From Odontesthes bonariensis (lineage: Eukaryota; Chordata; Actinopteri; Atheriniformes; Atherinopsidae): DNA of 64,000 nt. The notes under the pieces were generated by a model, which had not been told where the DNA came from, did not search any database, and saw only the letters and a list, made by a program, of their open reading frames with translations. The position numbers were made by a program, and so were the translations under genes. The stretch is taken from contig NC_134510.1 of the NCBI RefSeq assembly GCF_027942865.1, forward strand, positions 8,156,001-8,220,000. Direction: 5' to 3'. Each line of letters starts with the position of its first letter. Position 1 is the stretch's first letter. This document shows, in pieces, positions 23,760 through 34,702 of this stretch.

Positions 23760-23862
23760 ATTATATATTACTACTCTAGAAGCTAACCACATTCAATTTA
23801 GCCGTCGACAGCTAATGGAGAGAGGTGTGTCTTATCAGGCTCCCTGGCTCAGAGCCCTTTTA

Positions 23863-24921
23863 AGGCTGATTCTTACTCGGCGCGACCTCGCTCATACTAG
23901 CTGGTCGCAAATGGCGCAAACGGTCACGTGTCCCAAAATTCCGCCACGCCCCCCGTCGCAAGCTAGAAAACCCTCGCGCGGCGCAAGGGCGCGCACACAA
24001 CTTTTTTTCTGACTTCACGTGCGCTCAACTGGAAACAGCTGACCAAGAAAAAGAAAAAATGAACACTGCAGAGACCGCGGTGACCGAGAGGATGCGCCAC
24101 TACAAACATCTGTACACACGTCTATGAAGTTACACTGGGACAACGTTGTCCCAAAGGACAACGTTTGACAAAGTTCGTCTTGTTGCAAAGGACGAACATT
24201 CCACCTTCTCTTCTGTTTTTGCCGCAGCCGCTTAGCTCTGAGATACATATACAGTTCTACACCCAGAGTAAATTCATTCCGCATCAGATGTGCCAGCCTC
24301 TGCTGACGTGACACCACAGGTGGCATTGTGTATGCTTTCTTCCTATGCTTTTCAGCTTGTTTCCTCAACAGTGACGCTCGCTGGTCTGGAGAGAACTGCA
24401 AATGTGAATGAGCTGAAGGAACTGTGAAGGGGCTGGCGCTTTCGATGACGTCATTAATGGTTCTCGAGCCAGAACAGTTGCGCGTTTGCGCCGAGTATGA
24501 ATCAGCCTTAAGGCTGATGCGGAATGAATTTACTCTGGGTGTAGAACTGTATATGTATCTCAGAGCTAAGCGGCTGCGGCAAAAACAGAAGAGAAGGTGG
24601 AATGTTCGTCCTTTGCAACAAGACGAACTTTGTCAAACGTTGTCCCAGTGTAACTTCATAGACGTGTCGTACAGATGTTTGTAGAGGCGCATCCTCTCGG
24701 TCACCGCGGTCTCTGCAGTGTTCATGTTTTCTTTTTCTTGGTCAGCTGTTTCTGGTTGAGCGCGCGTGAAGTCAGAAAAAAAGTTGTGTGCGCGCCCTTG
24801 CGCCGCGCGAGGATTTTCTAGCTTGCGAAGGGGGGCGTGGCGGAATTTTGGGACACGTGACCGTTTGCGCCATTTGCGACCAGCTAGTATGAGCGAGGTC
24901 GCGCTGAGTAAGAATCAGCCT
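23863..24921. mobile_element. PIF/Harbinger element arranged as an inverted dimer
   Basis: Flanked by TTA (23860-23862 and 24922-24924), with ends aggctgattcttactc and its inverse. Arms of about 420 bp (23863-24285 and 24515-24921) are inverse copies around a 230 bp centre. The same terminal sequence also occurs in the centre, inverted then direct (agtatgaatcagccttaagg at 24494-24513), so a complete ~645 bp copy is joined to a partial inverted one. Both arms encode the Harbinger nuclease N-terminus with KRRWNVRPLQQ (minus at about 24220-24175, plus at about 24580-24620). The catalytic domain is absent. Confidence 0.82.
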
Positions 24922-25193
24922 TTAGACCTGCCGTGAAGCAGTAGTTCTCGGCTCTTGTGTGTCGCGAGACTTCCAGAGATAAACAAAGCACGCGGCGCCA
25001 CAGGCAAAGTTGCAAGCGCTGTTTCGGGCTAGGGCCACCAGATGGAGATGGAAATGTCACCGTTTTCATCAGAACAAGTCAGCCAAGCTATCTGATGATT
25101 GCCAAGCAATTTTATGACCATGAAAAAGTTGCATAGTTCCGCTTTAAAGTCTTTGAAACATCTTGTAGTCTAACCAACTAGTTGGTTTTATCA

Positions 25194-28020
25194 GAATCAG
25201 AAATACATTATTAATCCCCTAGGGGAAATTGTTTGTGTCACAGGTGCTCTTGCCAGAAATTCAAAGAAAATAAGTAAAATGTAAAAAGAGCACAGAAATA
25301 TGTACATTACGATGCAATGAAAATAGAAAATATGTATAAAGATACCTTTAAAAAGTGTAGAACATATTTAAATAACCAAATAAAATAAAATAAACTATAA
25401 CCATTTACAGCAGCAGTACAAGTATGTACAGTATACCAGTATAATATGAATAGTGTATTGTATAATATTTACAGTATAACAGTATAATCATGTACAGCAG
25501 CAGTATAGCAGCAAGTGTGCACACCAGCAAAACGAATATTGCACAGAAACAGTACAGACTGCACAGTGGTTTGAGAGGGATGTAGACTTGTAGTCAAGAC
25601 CGCCTAAACCGAGACCAAGACACTACCAAGACCAGAGGGTATCAAGACCGAGACCAAGACGAGACCAAGGCCAAGACAGACTGAGTCAAGACCAAGACAA
25701 AGTCGAGACGAGACCGAGACGAGACCGAGACCGAGACCAAAAAAAAAAAAAAAAAAAACAGCTAGTGAACTAGTGTTACACCATAACTTGCATCAATTGA
25801 ATAAAAGCAGCATACTGGGGTAAGAGGTTCAGTCCCAGTTTAAATTCAATTTAAGAAGGTATTATGTCAACTACAGACAGAACAATGCAGAGATTTGTAC
25901 TCCAAGTACCTACAACATAGGGGGAAAAGAATCTGTAAGTCATCTGTTTCTATTCAACCACAACAAACTATGGTACTGTATCTTACAAATGCAGTAATTT
26001 TAAATCTATCAATGAGTGCAGGTCTTTACATACAAAATAACCTCATCCAATCCAGTGTGACACATTAACAGAAAATTATTTTTTCACATTGCATTAAGCC
26101 TCCTTATGTGTCAGCCAGCAATCAGACACAGGTAATGACAAGAAATGAAAGAAAAAAAGTCTAAAGTTACCATACAATAGAATTGTGTCCCATAGTAGAT
26201 AGATAGAAAGAGAAAGATAGATAAATACATTACTCTATCTATCCATCCATCCATCCACCTATCTACCTATCTAATGATAACATGCTGTTGTTGGCCTACA
26301 CGCTGGACTGGTTACAGTTAACACAGGACAAGACGCCTAACCACCATAACCACGTCAAACATGATTGTACATTTTGTAGAATGGGTGTCAGTTGCAATTA
26401 TGCTCAGGTCAACTCAAACTCAAGATTCATGACGAGACAGTGGTAGAGGAGTTGCGGCGTGTGAATCAAACTCGTTGCAAGGAGTTTCGAGCTGTCGCTA
26501 AAAACAGCTGCTCTGATATCTGGCTTCATCGGCGAGAATGCAGCTAGTGCTAACCTAGCAATGTCGAGGCACCCATGGCTCATCCTTCCTTGCGTGTCAG
26601 CAACAATATTATGCCAAAATCAACAACAAACCACATGGTACCAGGCCTTAAAGTGCTCACTGACACGGTTTTGATATAAAGTATTTCTACTCAATGAATT
26701 CGCCAAAATATCTAACGTTGGTGAAAAATGTTAAGTAGCCAAGAGCCACTGATAAGTTAACTACCTGTACTTAGCATTTAGTTACACTCTTAGCCAAAAA
26801 TGTTTCAGTAAGTCTGCAAAGAACTGAAGCTTGCAAAAAAATATCCGTCCCTAAATAATTTATACCGCGCGTGTAAGAAGAGCATGTCATGATAAATAAT
26901 ACTAGCACATGCATGATCTGGTCATGTAATATTGGTACGGATAAAGAGTTTGGAGCCAGTACCGACTAGCTAGCTTACCTCTCCGGGTGTCTCCATTCCA
27001 GGTGTCTGGTGAACGTTGATGTGGTCCTGGCCCGGCTGTTTCGGTGAGAGACACTTTGCAATACTGCAAATGTCTTTATAGTCCGTAAATGCAAATTTGA
27101 TGATGCCGGAATTTGCTGACATTATTGTTAGGCTACTAGGTCTGACTGAAACTGAGCTACAACGTAAACGTAAAGTTTTGCACTGGCTCTACACTTGCGT
27201 CTTTTGATTGGATGAGCGCCAGTTTCTTAATCACAACAAAATACATGCATGTCATTGATTGGTTGCATTTGAAAGGCGTGAAAGGTGAAATAATTTAATG
27301 TTGCATGATCGAATGTTATGTTTTGTATCATGGACATTATTTGTTGCAAATCTCCCGAGACCAAGACAAGACCGAGGGATCCGAGACCAAGACAAGACCA
27401 AGACCAAAGACGGTCGAGAATGTGACAAGACCGAGAACACGTAAAATTGGTCTCGAGACCGGTCTCGAGACCAAGACCGGTCTCGAGACATCCAACTCTA
27501 GAGGGATGAATTGAAAAGTCTGATGGCCACAGGCAGAAAGGATTTCCTGTGCTGCTCTGTGGTGCACTTTGGGGGAATGAGTTTTTGGTTAAAGGGGGTT
27601 CTGTGTCTGAACAGCACGTCGTGGAGTGGATGGGAGTCGTGTTGTAGGATGCTACTTAACTTTGACAGCATCCTTCTCTCTGAAACCACCTCCAGAGAGT
27701 CAAACTCCAACCCCACAACATCGCTGGCCGTTTAGATCAGTATGTTGAGCCTGATGGTGTCAGCCACCCTCAACCACATGCATGCAGTAGAGCAGGAAGA
27801 TGCGTCCTCAACTCCAAGTAGGGGCTGATATGCAAACTGGAGGGGGTTGAAGAATGGCTTGACCAAGGGCTGGAGCTGCTCAAGGACGAGTCTCTCGAGG
27901 GTCTTCATGATGTGTTTAATCAGTGCCACCGGTCTGTAGTCCTTGGCGTCAATGGGTCGGCACAGGAACGAGGCAGGATGTCTTCCACATCACAGGGACC
28001 CTCTGTTTTCTGTTTCAATC
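25194..28020 (-). mobile_element. Maui-like L2 LINE, internally deleted, split by a hAT element
   Basis: Its 3' end is at the left border (agaatcagaaatacattatt, the inverse of a LINE tail). After the hAT insertion, the minus strand gives the C-terminal block KLSSILQHDSHPLHDVLF and RKSFLPVAIRLFN (27680-27500). It then jumps back to the RT entry IMKTLERLVLEQL and QFAYQPLLGVEDAS (27912-27800), so most of the palm has been deleted. Dead copy inside the long LINE. Confidence 0.72.
25583..27500. mobile_element. Non-autonomous hAT-like element with gagacc subterminal repeats
   Basis: Flanked by an 8 bp duplication gagggatg (25575-25582 and 27501-27508). Termini tagacttg and the inverse of tagagttg match. 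Both ends are packed with gagaccaagac-type direct and inverted repeats (25605-25740 and 27355-27488), probably transposase-binding sites. The interior holds an A-run (25739-25758) and an impure tagatagata/tctatcca microsatellite (26190-26275). No transposase recognised. Confidence 0.85.
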
Positions 28021-28029
28021 CATTTATAG

Positions 28030-30268
28030 ATTGATGGTACAACAGCCAGTACACCTTATACCAGTTCACATCACCAGCAGATATTACAAACACACAAACA
28101 CAAAATATTGACTGTCTCTTCTTAACTGAAATCTGGTTTGTCTCTGATGCACCAGTTACTCTCACCGAGGCTTCCCCACCAAATTTAGATTTTTTATTTT
28201 CTATCAGGGGGGGGCAACTGCATCGATTGCTCGAAGCTAAGTTTTAACAAAGACAGCTCCTTTAAATAATTATTCCTGTTTTGAGCATCATTCGTTTGTT
28301 TTTAGCAACCCGCCTGTCTCTCTGAAAGTTTACAGACCACCCAAGTCAGCCATTGATGCTGCAGCTCCACTTAAAACAAAATGAGTAAAAGTTAAAACTA
28401 TACCACCGTGGAGAAATGAGAGAATAAAACAAATGAAAAAGAACTGCAGGAGAGCAGAAATAAAATGGAGGAAAACATGATTAACCATTCACTTGAAGAT
28501 TTTTCAGGAACAACAAAAAAATTACAACAGTGCAGTAAAACAGACAAGAACCCTCCATTTTTCAAATCTTATCACACAGAATAAAAATAATCCTAAATTC
28601 CTTTTCAAAACGTTCGATCTTTTAATAAACACAGATTTTAACAAGTCCTCCATGCCAGCATCAGACGCTGCAAGTGAGGACTTTGCAGACCACTTCGGAA
28701 GTAAGATCAATGCTATTAGATCCAGCTTTTTATCTCAACAAAATGTTGATTTTAACATTTCTGAAGCACTATTTTTACCCGAGGAAACACTGGATAGTTT
28801 TGTTCTGGCTGATGCCAAGATGCTTGGTCGAGTTTTCTCCCAACTAAACCCAACAACCTGCCTTTTAGATCACATTCCCACATCGCTTTTAAAGAAATTT
28901 TATGTTTTCTTTGAGTGTGAGCTTTTAAATATTGTAAATTGCTCTCTTCAGAACTATTTTCCCATCTGCCTGTAAAACTGCAGTGGTGAGGCTCCTTCTG
29001 AAGAAGAGTCATTTAGATCACAATATCCTTGATAACTACCAACCTGTATCCAATCAGAAACATCAGTCCGGTTTTAGGACAAACCACAGTCCTTTTAAAG
29101 ATTGTAAATGATCTCAGGTGTAACATGGACTCACAGAAGCTTTCAGTCCTGGTGCGGCTGAATCTTAGTGCAGCTTTTGATACAGTAGATCACCAGATTT
29201 TATTAAACAGACTTAGAAATCTGGTGGGTGTCTCTGGCACTGTTCTTAAATGGTTTTACTCCTATCTCACAGATCAACAGTTTTTCATAAGTATCGATAC
29301 ATGCTCCTCAAGAATTCATAAAATCAAGTGTGGGGTTCCCCAAGGATCAATTTTAGGCCCATTGCTTTTTAATCTGTACATGTTGCCACTTGTGGATGTC
29401 ATCAGGAGACATGGCATTGGTTTTCACAGCTATGATGATGATCCACAGCTTTACATCGCCGTGTCTCCTGATAACCTAGAACCAGTTAACGTTCTTTTAA
29501 ACTGTATTTCAGTCATGGATGGCAGAGAATTTCTTACAGCTCAACCAGGGCAAGACTGAAGTTCTAATTATCGGTCCTGAAGACAAAAGAGAGAGAATTT
29601 TACCAAAACTACAAAACTTTAAATCTTCTCAACATATGAAAAATCTGGGTGTTCTTTTTGACTCTGAGCTGGATTTTATCCCACATATTAGAAATGTAAC
29701 AAAGACAATATTTTATCATCTTAAAAATATTGCCAGAGTCCGCCCATTTCTCTCTTTTGCCAGTACGGAGGTGCTGATGCTTGCTTTTATTTCTAGTGGA
29801 ATAGATTATTGTAATGTCCTGCTCTCTGGTCTTCCCAAAAAAAAAAGTATTTCTTACCTACAATTACTACAGAATTCAGCTGCACGTGTGCTGACAAGGA
29901 CCAGAGGGCGGGAACACATTGCACCAGTTTTAAAATCGCTGCATTGGCTCCCCGTGCATTTCATGATTGATTTTAAGGTTCTTTTAGTTGTTTATAAATG
30001 TCTTAATGGTCTTGGGCCTTCTTGTTTATCTGATCTGCTTTTAAATAATGAGCCCTCGCAGACCCTGAGGTCCTCTGGTACTGGCCTTTTAGGTGTTCCT
30101 AAAGTTCGAACAAAAACTTATGGTGAGACCTCGTTCCTCGTGTCGGTGTGATGTTGTGTGTGTTTATGCATGAATTGATTTCTTTATTGATTTTATTATG
30201 TAAAGCACTTTATGCTGCTTTTTTTGTATGAAAAGTGCTATATAAATTAAGTTTGATTTGATTTGATT
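28030..30268 (+). mobile_element. L2-clade LINE, 5'-truncated, degraded
   Basis: Plus-strand domains: endonuclease piece (DCLFLTEIWFVSDAPVTL at about 28110-28165, with a later deletion), linker (28493-28975), RT with VRLNLSAAFDTVDHQIL (29152-29205), GVPQGSILGPLLFNLYMLPL (29333-29390) and the catalytic box as YDDD (29430-29442, where YADD is expected), then thumb and C-terminal region to 30151 in a second frame. The 3' UTR ends with a tatgaaaagtgctatataaa stem-loop and an atttg pentamer run to 30268. A frameshift lies near 29520-29560. Opposite orientation to the neighbouring LINEs. Confidence 0.85.
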
Positions 30269-31165
30269 CATAGATATGTATAGCTGAGTATCGTCAGCAT
30301 AGCAATGGAAATTTATGCTTTGCTGTCTAAAAACACTTCCTAATGGAAGCATCTATAAAGTGCAAGCACAGAACCCTGTGGAACTCCACAACTTACTCTG
30401 GTGTGTGAGGAAGATTCCCCCGTTTATATGGACAAATGGATTATAAGATAAACATGACTTAAATCAGCCTAATGCTGTTCTTTAATCCCAATAACATGTT
30501 GAAGGCTCTCTAACACAATGTTGTGATCAGTTGTATCAAATGCAGCGCTGAGATCCAACAGGACGAGCACAGACACAGGTCCACTAAGAGGAGATCATTG
30601 GTAACTTTGACCAGTATTTTCTGTGCTGTTATGTGCTCTGAAGAGTTTCATTAAGTTTTCAAATAAATTATTTCTGTGTAAATGATCACAAAGCTGAGCT
30701 GTAACCATTTTTTTAACTTAAGACATATAAGGGAAATTGGATATAGGTCAATAATTAGCTAACAATCCTGGATCAAGAGAAGGTTTTTTGAATAAAGATA
30801 TAACTACAGCAGCCTTAAAAGTTTTTGATACATAGCCTGTCAACAAAGACAGATTGATCTAATCCAACATGGAAGTGTTGATCAAGGGAAAAATCTCCTT
30901 GAACAGTCTGATTGGCATTACATCTAAACCACAAGTTGATGGTTTAGAAGAAGCTATTGTTGTTGTTAGCTCAGAGAGATCAACTGGACAGAAACAGTCT
31001 AAATACATATCAGGTTCCAAAGATACTTCCTAAGCTGATATATTTCATGATACATCTTCTCTCTGATATAAGCAATTTTATTGGTCAAGAAGCTCATTAA
31101 GTCACCACTGCAAAGTAGTGGAATGTCCACATGAATTTCCAACTATAATAATGCTTTACTGATAA
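30269..31165 (-). pseudogene. RT segment of the split L2/CR1-group LINE
   Basis: On the minus strand, coding text with stops runs from a linker-like block (HVDIPLLCSGDLMSF at about 31140-31095) through VLLDLSAAFDTTDHN (about 30570-30525) and SCGVPQGSVLA (about 30395-30365) to [15 protein letters not shown] (30327-30283), the intact YADD catalytic box. It ends where the inserted LINE pair starts. Confidence 0.75.
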
Positions 31166-31629
31166 CTCTCAGAACTAGCACAATCAGACATAAGCACAAG
31201 CATACAGGTGTCAACTTAGCAGGTACACCGGAACAACAACAAATCGAGCGGGAGGGGCAGTGTCAACAAGATGATTTACGGCAGACTTTATGGCTGTCTC
31301 AGGTCACTACTGTAGTAACCCATATTAAAGGCAGTCCATTCCCATATTAGAGTCCTTAAATGACATCTCCCCTTTTCAACTTTTGTTTTTGTTTCTTTTG
31401 TATTACATGCAACTCCTATCAACTTTCAATAACAGCTCAAAGTGTAAACCGCAATATCAACAGTGCAAAAGAATACATTTACTTCTATTTCACTTTTCTG
31501 AACGATCTGTGACAATCACTTTTCTCTTCTTCTTTTTTCTTTCTATTTTCTTTCTTTTTTTTGGAACAATCTGTTTCGGCCAACGTTCTTCGTACACCCT
31601 TACAGATTCGATCTGTCCACAGGTTTTCT

Positions 31630-32303
31630 CAGCCTGCCAGATCGTGTGAACAACTGTCCATCCTGTGCCTGAGATGACTGGACAGTGGTCGCTGGTGACA
31701 CAGTGTCAGTAGAAACGTCAGGGTCAGACTGTAGCACAGCAGTCTCAGGTTGTAGTCTTTTAGGTGCTGGAGGAGATGTATTTCCAGCTGATACAAGGAA
31801 ATGCTGCAGGTGACGACGGTTGCATCTCTGAGTCTCAAACTGGTGCGTCTCGATAACATAAGATCAAGGTGTTCCCCAGGTGCTGTGATGATCCAGTTTG
31901 GTGAGGATAGGATCACCAGGTATCAATTATGGAAGGGGCCTTGCTCCATGACGCAGGTTGAGGTATAACGCTTGTTTCTGTTTCTCCATTGCTTCCTTGC
32001 TTCTGACAGCTTTTAGGTTTTGCTATCAGGATTGGAGGCTGGTTTCAAGCATAGGAAGTGTGGTCTTAATCTCTCTCCCCATCAGCCGTTCAGCAGGGTT
32101 AATGCCTGTGGTGGCGCAGGGAGAGCAAGCAGAGGATCTTTTTGTTTTAGAATCTTCTTTGCAATTTGTACTCCTCTCGCTGCATGTCCATTCCCTTGGG
32201 GATGGTATGGACTTGAAGTAACGTGTTGAAACTCGAACTCTCTAGCGAACTCCTGGAACTCCACACGTGAACATGCAAACTGAGGTCCATTGTCCAAAAT
32301 GAC
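31630..32303 (-). pseudogene. gypsy integrase core and C-terminus
   Basis: Minus strand from 32303: VILDNGPQFACSRVEFQEF with the second catalytic Asp, VTSSPYHPQGNGHAAR, where the position of the catalytic Glu reads Ala, and AKKILKQKDPLLALPA, then a less clear C-terminal part to about 31630. Removing the Harbinger insertion and one copy of its 3 bp duplication restores the frame across the junction. The Glu change alone would inactivate it. Confidence 0.7.
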
Positions 32304-32637
32304 CTGGGGCCTCATGTACAAAGCGTGCGTACGCACAAAATAGTGGCGTACGCGCCTTTTCACGTCAACGATCAGATGTATCAAGAACGAAAAGACCGTG
32401 GAAATGTGCGGTGCCTCACGGCAGCTTCAGGGCTGGCGTACGCACTTTTCTGCAGCTGTTGATTCTTTGGCGACACCTAAGGTGATGTTGGGAAACTGTT
32501 ATAATAAATAAATGTGAAAACAATTTGTCCTCAGACAGCGATGTGCACATTTGAGATAGATGAACAATTAATACTGATAAACAATTAATACACCCATGTG
32601 TCTCCATTTACACGAGTGGATATAAAAGCAGCGCAAA

Positions 32638-33197
32638 GTGGTGCAATGCATACCATTAAAAACAATGGCTGCTTTAAAAGTATTAGAAGACTTTGCAAAT
32701 GGTGCAATTCGAGGAGAGCGTGTGTTCACTACAACAGAGAGGATTAGCTGGCATATGATGGCGACTGATTACTCATTAGCCGTTTTGAGGGAAATCCTCC
32801 TGGAACTGTGCGCAGAGCTGCGGCCGGCGTTGGAGCGCAACACAGCGAGGAGCCATGCGCTGCCTGTGCTCACAGGTGATGTGCACACTGGGGTTCCTAT
32901 AGCAACATTCCAGAGGGAGCTGGCCAACCGATTGGGACTGTGCCAGTCTACCCTGAGCCGAGCCATGCCAGCCGCGTGGGACAGAATTATCCGCATCTCA
33001 GCCACGTATATCAAATTCCCAACAGGCCAACATTAAAGCTCAATTTGAAGCGAGAGCCGATTTTGTAATCGGAGCTATCGACTGCGCACACATTGCTATA
33101 AAAGCGCCATCACATGATGAATTTGTATGTTAACAGGGAACATTTTCATTCATCATATGTATTTTCATACATATTTTCATCAGATCATATGTGATGC
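32638..33197 (+). pseudogene. Harbinger transposase, 5' part
   Basis: The N-terminal helical region has HALPVLTGDVHTGV, NRLGLCQSTLSRAMPAAWD and RISATYIKFP (32850-33020), the sequence-recognition part that precedes the DDE nuclease in PIF/Harbinger transposases. After a frameshift, IGAIDCAHIAIKAPS (33070-33115) gives the first catalytic Asp, followed by a YVNREHFHS-like block with an extra break. The LTR insertion ends it at 33197. It would act with a Myb-like partner protein; no such partner is seen inside this element. Confidence 0.8.
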
Positions 33198-33497
33198 TGT
33201 GGCGTTCTCCGTCCTACTGCGGGTTCTTTCAGCGGTATAATGAGGACTGAGACTCTTTGACAGTTTGTCAACGGTTTTATCCATGCACACTCTGTCGTTC
33301 TCCTGCACGGCCTCCTTCCCAGGCTTCGTCCAGGCGTCTCTCCTGTTCCTTCTCCCCCTGGCTCCAGCACGCTACTGTATATAAAGGAGAGTGATTAGAC
33401 CTGTGGATGCTGGTGTGCTAATCACTCACCTGGTGCTGCTCCCCTGAGCTCTCTCCACCCCTCTCTCCTGCAGCTGATGCGCCACGCCCCCTCCACA
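33198..33497 (-). repeat. 3' LTR of the Gmr1-like element
   Basis: 300 bp, TGTGGCG.. to ..CTCCACA on the plus strand. A TATA-like tatataaagg at 33378-33387 may be part of the LTR promoter. The terminal gcagctgatgcgccacgccc stretch recurs at the 5' end of the element (37037-37056), proving its LTR nature. Confidence 0.85.
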
Positions 33498-33514
33498 TAC
33501 CTCCACTGCCCGAC

Positions 33515-34605
33515 TTAGGCCGGGGAGCCGCCCGGCCTAGCCCACTCCCCCCCCCCCTCATGCGAGCGGGAGAGGAAGTCGGCCACAGCCATCTGGGCCC
33601 CCGGCCTATGGATCACCTTGAATTTGAAGGGTTGAAGCGCAAGATACCAATGGATGATCCGCGCGTTGGCATCCTTAATGCGGTGGAGCCACTGGAGGGG
33701 AGCATGGTCCGAGCAGAGGGTGAATGGGCGCCCCAGCAGGTAATAACGCAGAGCGCCGACCGCCCACCGGATGGCCAGGCACTCCCTCTCCACCGTGCTG
33801 TACCTGGCCTCCCTCTCGGACAGTTTCCGGCTGATGTAAAGCACTGGGCGGTCGACACCCTGCACCTGCTGGGACAGAACGGCCCCCAACCCTGCTGCAC
33901 ATGCTCCGCCCAGCTGTTGCTGTGGATGATGACGTCATCTAGGTAGGCGGCAGCATATGCAGCATGCGGCCGCAGCACCCGGTCCATGAGGCGTTGAAAT
34001 GTGGCTGGGGCCCCAAACAACCCGAACGGAAGTGTAACAAATTGGTACAAACCGTACGGAGTGGAGAAGGCCGTTTTTTCCTTGGACTCTGGAGACAAGG
34101 GAATCTGGCAGTAGCCCTTGGTCAAATCCAGCGTCGTGAAAAAACGAGCAGTGCCCAGGCGATCCAGGAGCTCGTCGACCCGGGGCATGGGATAGGCATC
34201 AAACCGTGAAACAGCATTCACTTTGTGATAATCCACACAGAACCGAATAGACCCATCCTTCTTGACCACAAGAAGGATGGGGCTACTCCAGGCACTGTGG
34301 GACTCTTCTATTACGCCCATCTCCAACATAGCTTTCAATTCTGCCTGAACCACTTTTCTCTTGTATTCGGGTAACCGATAGGGCCGTGAACGCACCGTCA
34401 CGCCCGGGTGAGTCTCAACCTGGTGTTGAATCAGGCTTGTGCGTCCTGGCAGGGGGGAGAACACATCAGCAAAATGCTGCTGCAACTTGGCTATGTCTGC
34501 TCCCTGGGACGGTGAGAGGTGGCTTTCACAAAGGAGCGAGGCTGGATTGGTCGACTTTGGTACCTCAGGCCCCAACTCATCCCTTTCTGCAATTGCCGTC
34601 ACCAA
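33515..34605 (-). pseudogene. Gmr1-like reverse transcriptase and RNase H, internally deleted
   Basis: RT from 34605: SIRFCVDYHKVNAV, FFTTLDLTKGYCQIPL, FGLFGAPATFQRLMDRVL and the catalytic AAYLDDVIIHS (about 33935-33900). Directly after EHVQQ, the text changes frame into RNase H (GAVLSQQVQGVDRPVLYISR, EARYSTVERECLAIRWAV, LCSDHAPLQWLHRIKDAN; 33889-33560). The RT thumb, connection and the start of RNase H, normally over 100 residues, are missing, so a deletion of roughly 0.4 kb removed them and shifted the frame. Inactive. Confidence 0.85.
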
Positions 34606-34702
34606 GGAAACAGTCTCCGCCTCTGTCCATGCTTTCAGGAGGTTGAGGTGATAAATCTATGTCGCACCTCCCCTGTCAGATCGCACAAGCTCATAATCAA
34701 CA

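Larger units (their letters stand above)
21939..25143. mobile_element. TTAA-flanked MITE expanded by two nested transposons
   Basis: Ends agcggcactatgcaacttt (21939-21957) and the inverse of agcggaactatgcaacttt (25125-25143), 18 of 19 matching, each flanked by TTAA (21935-21938 and 25144-25147). Removing the element plus one TTAA puts the host LINE reading back in frame on the minus strand, so the duplication is real. Without the nested hAT and Harbinger copies only about 440 bp remain, with no coding capacity: a piggyBac- or Kolobok-type non-autonomous element. Confidence 0.88.

Noticed and set aside
24015..24684. Two separate small genes with the same KRRWNVRPLQQ segment
   Set aside because: They are the two inverted arms of one Harbinger dimer.
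28030..30268. LINE pair 25194-30268 as a single twin-primed inversion
   Set aside because: The two halves have opposite orientation but belong to different LINE families (different RT and tail sequences), so two insertions are more likely.
33560..33946. Plus-strand 128-codon frame and similar G+C-rich frames opposite the Gmr1-like pol
   Set aside because: Shadows of the minus-strand coding sequence with no own motif.
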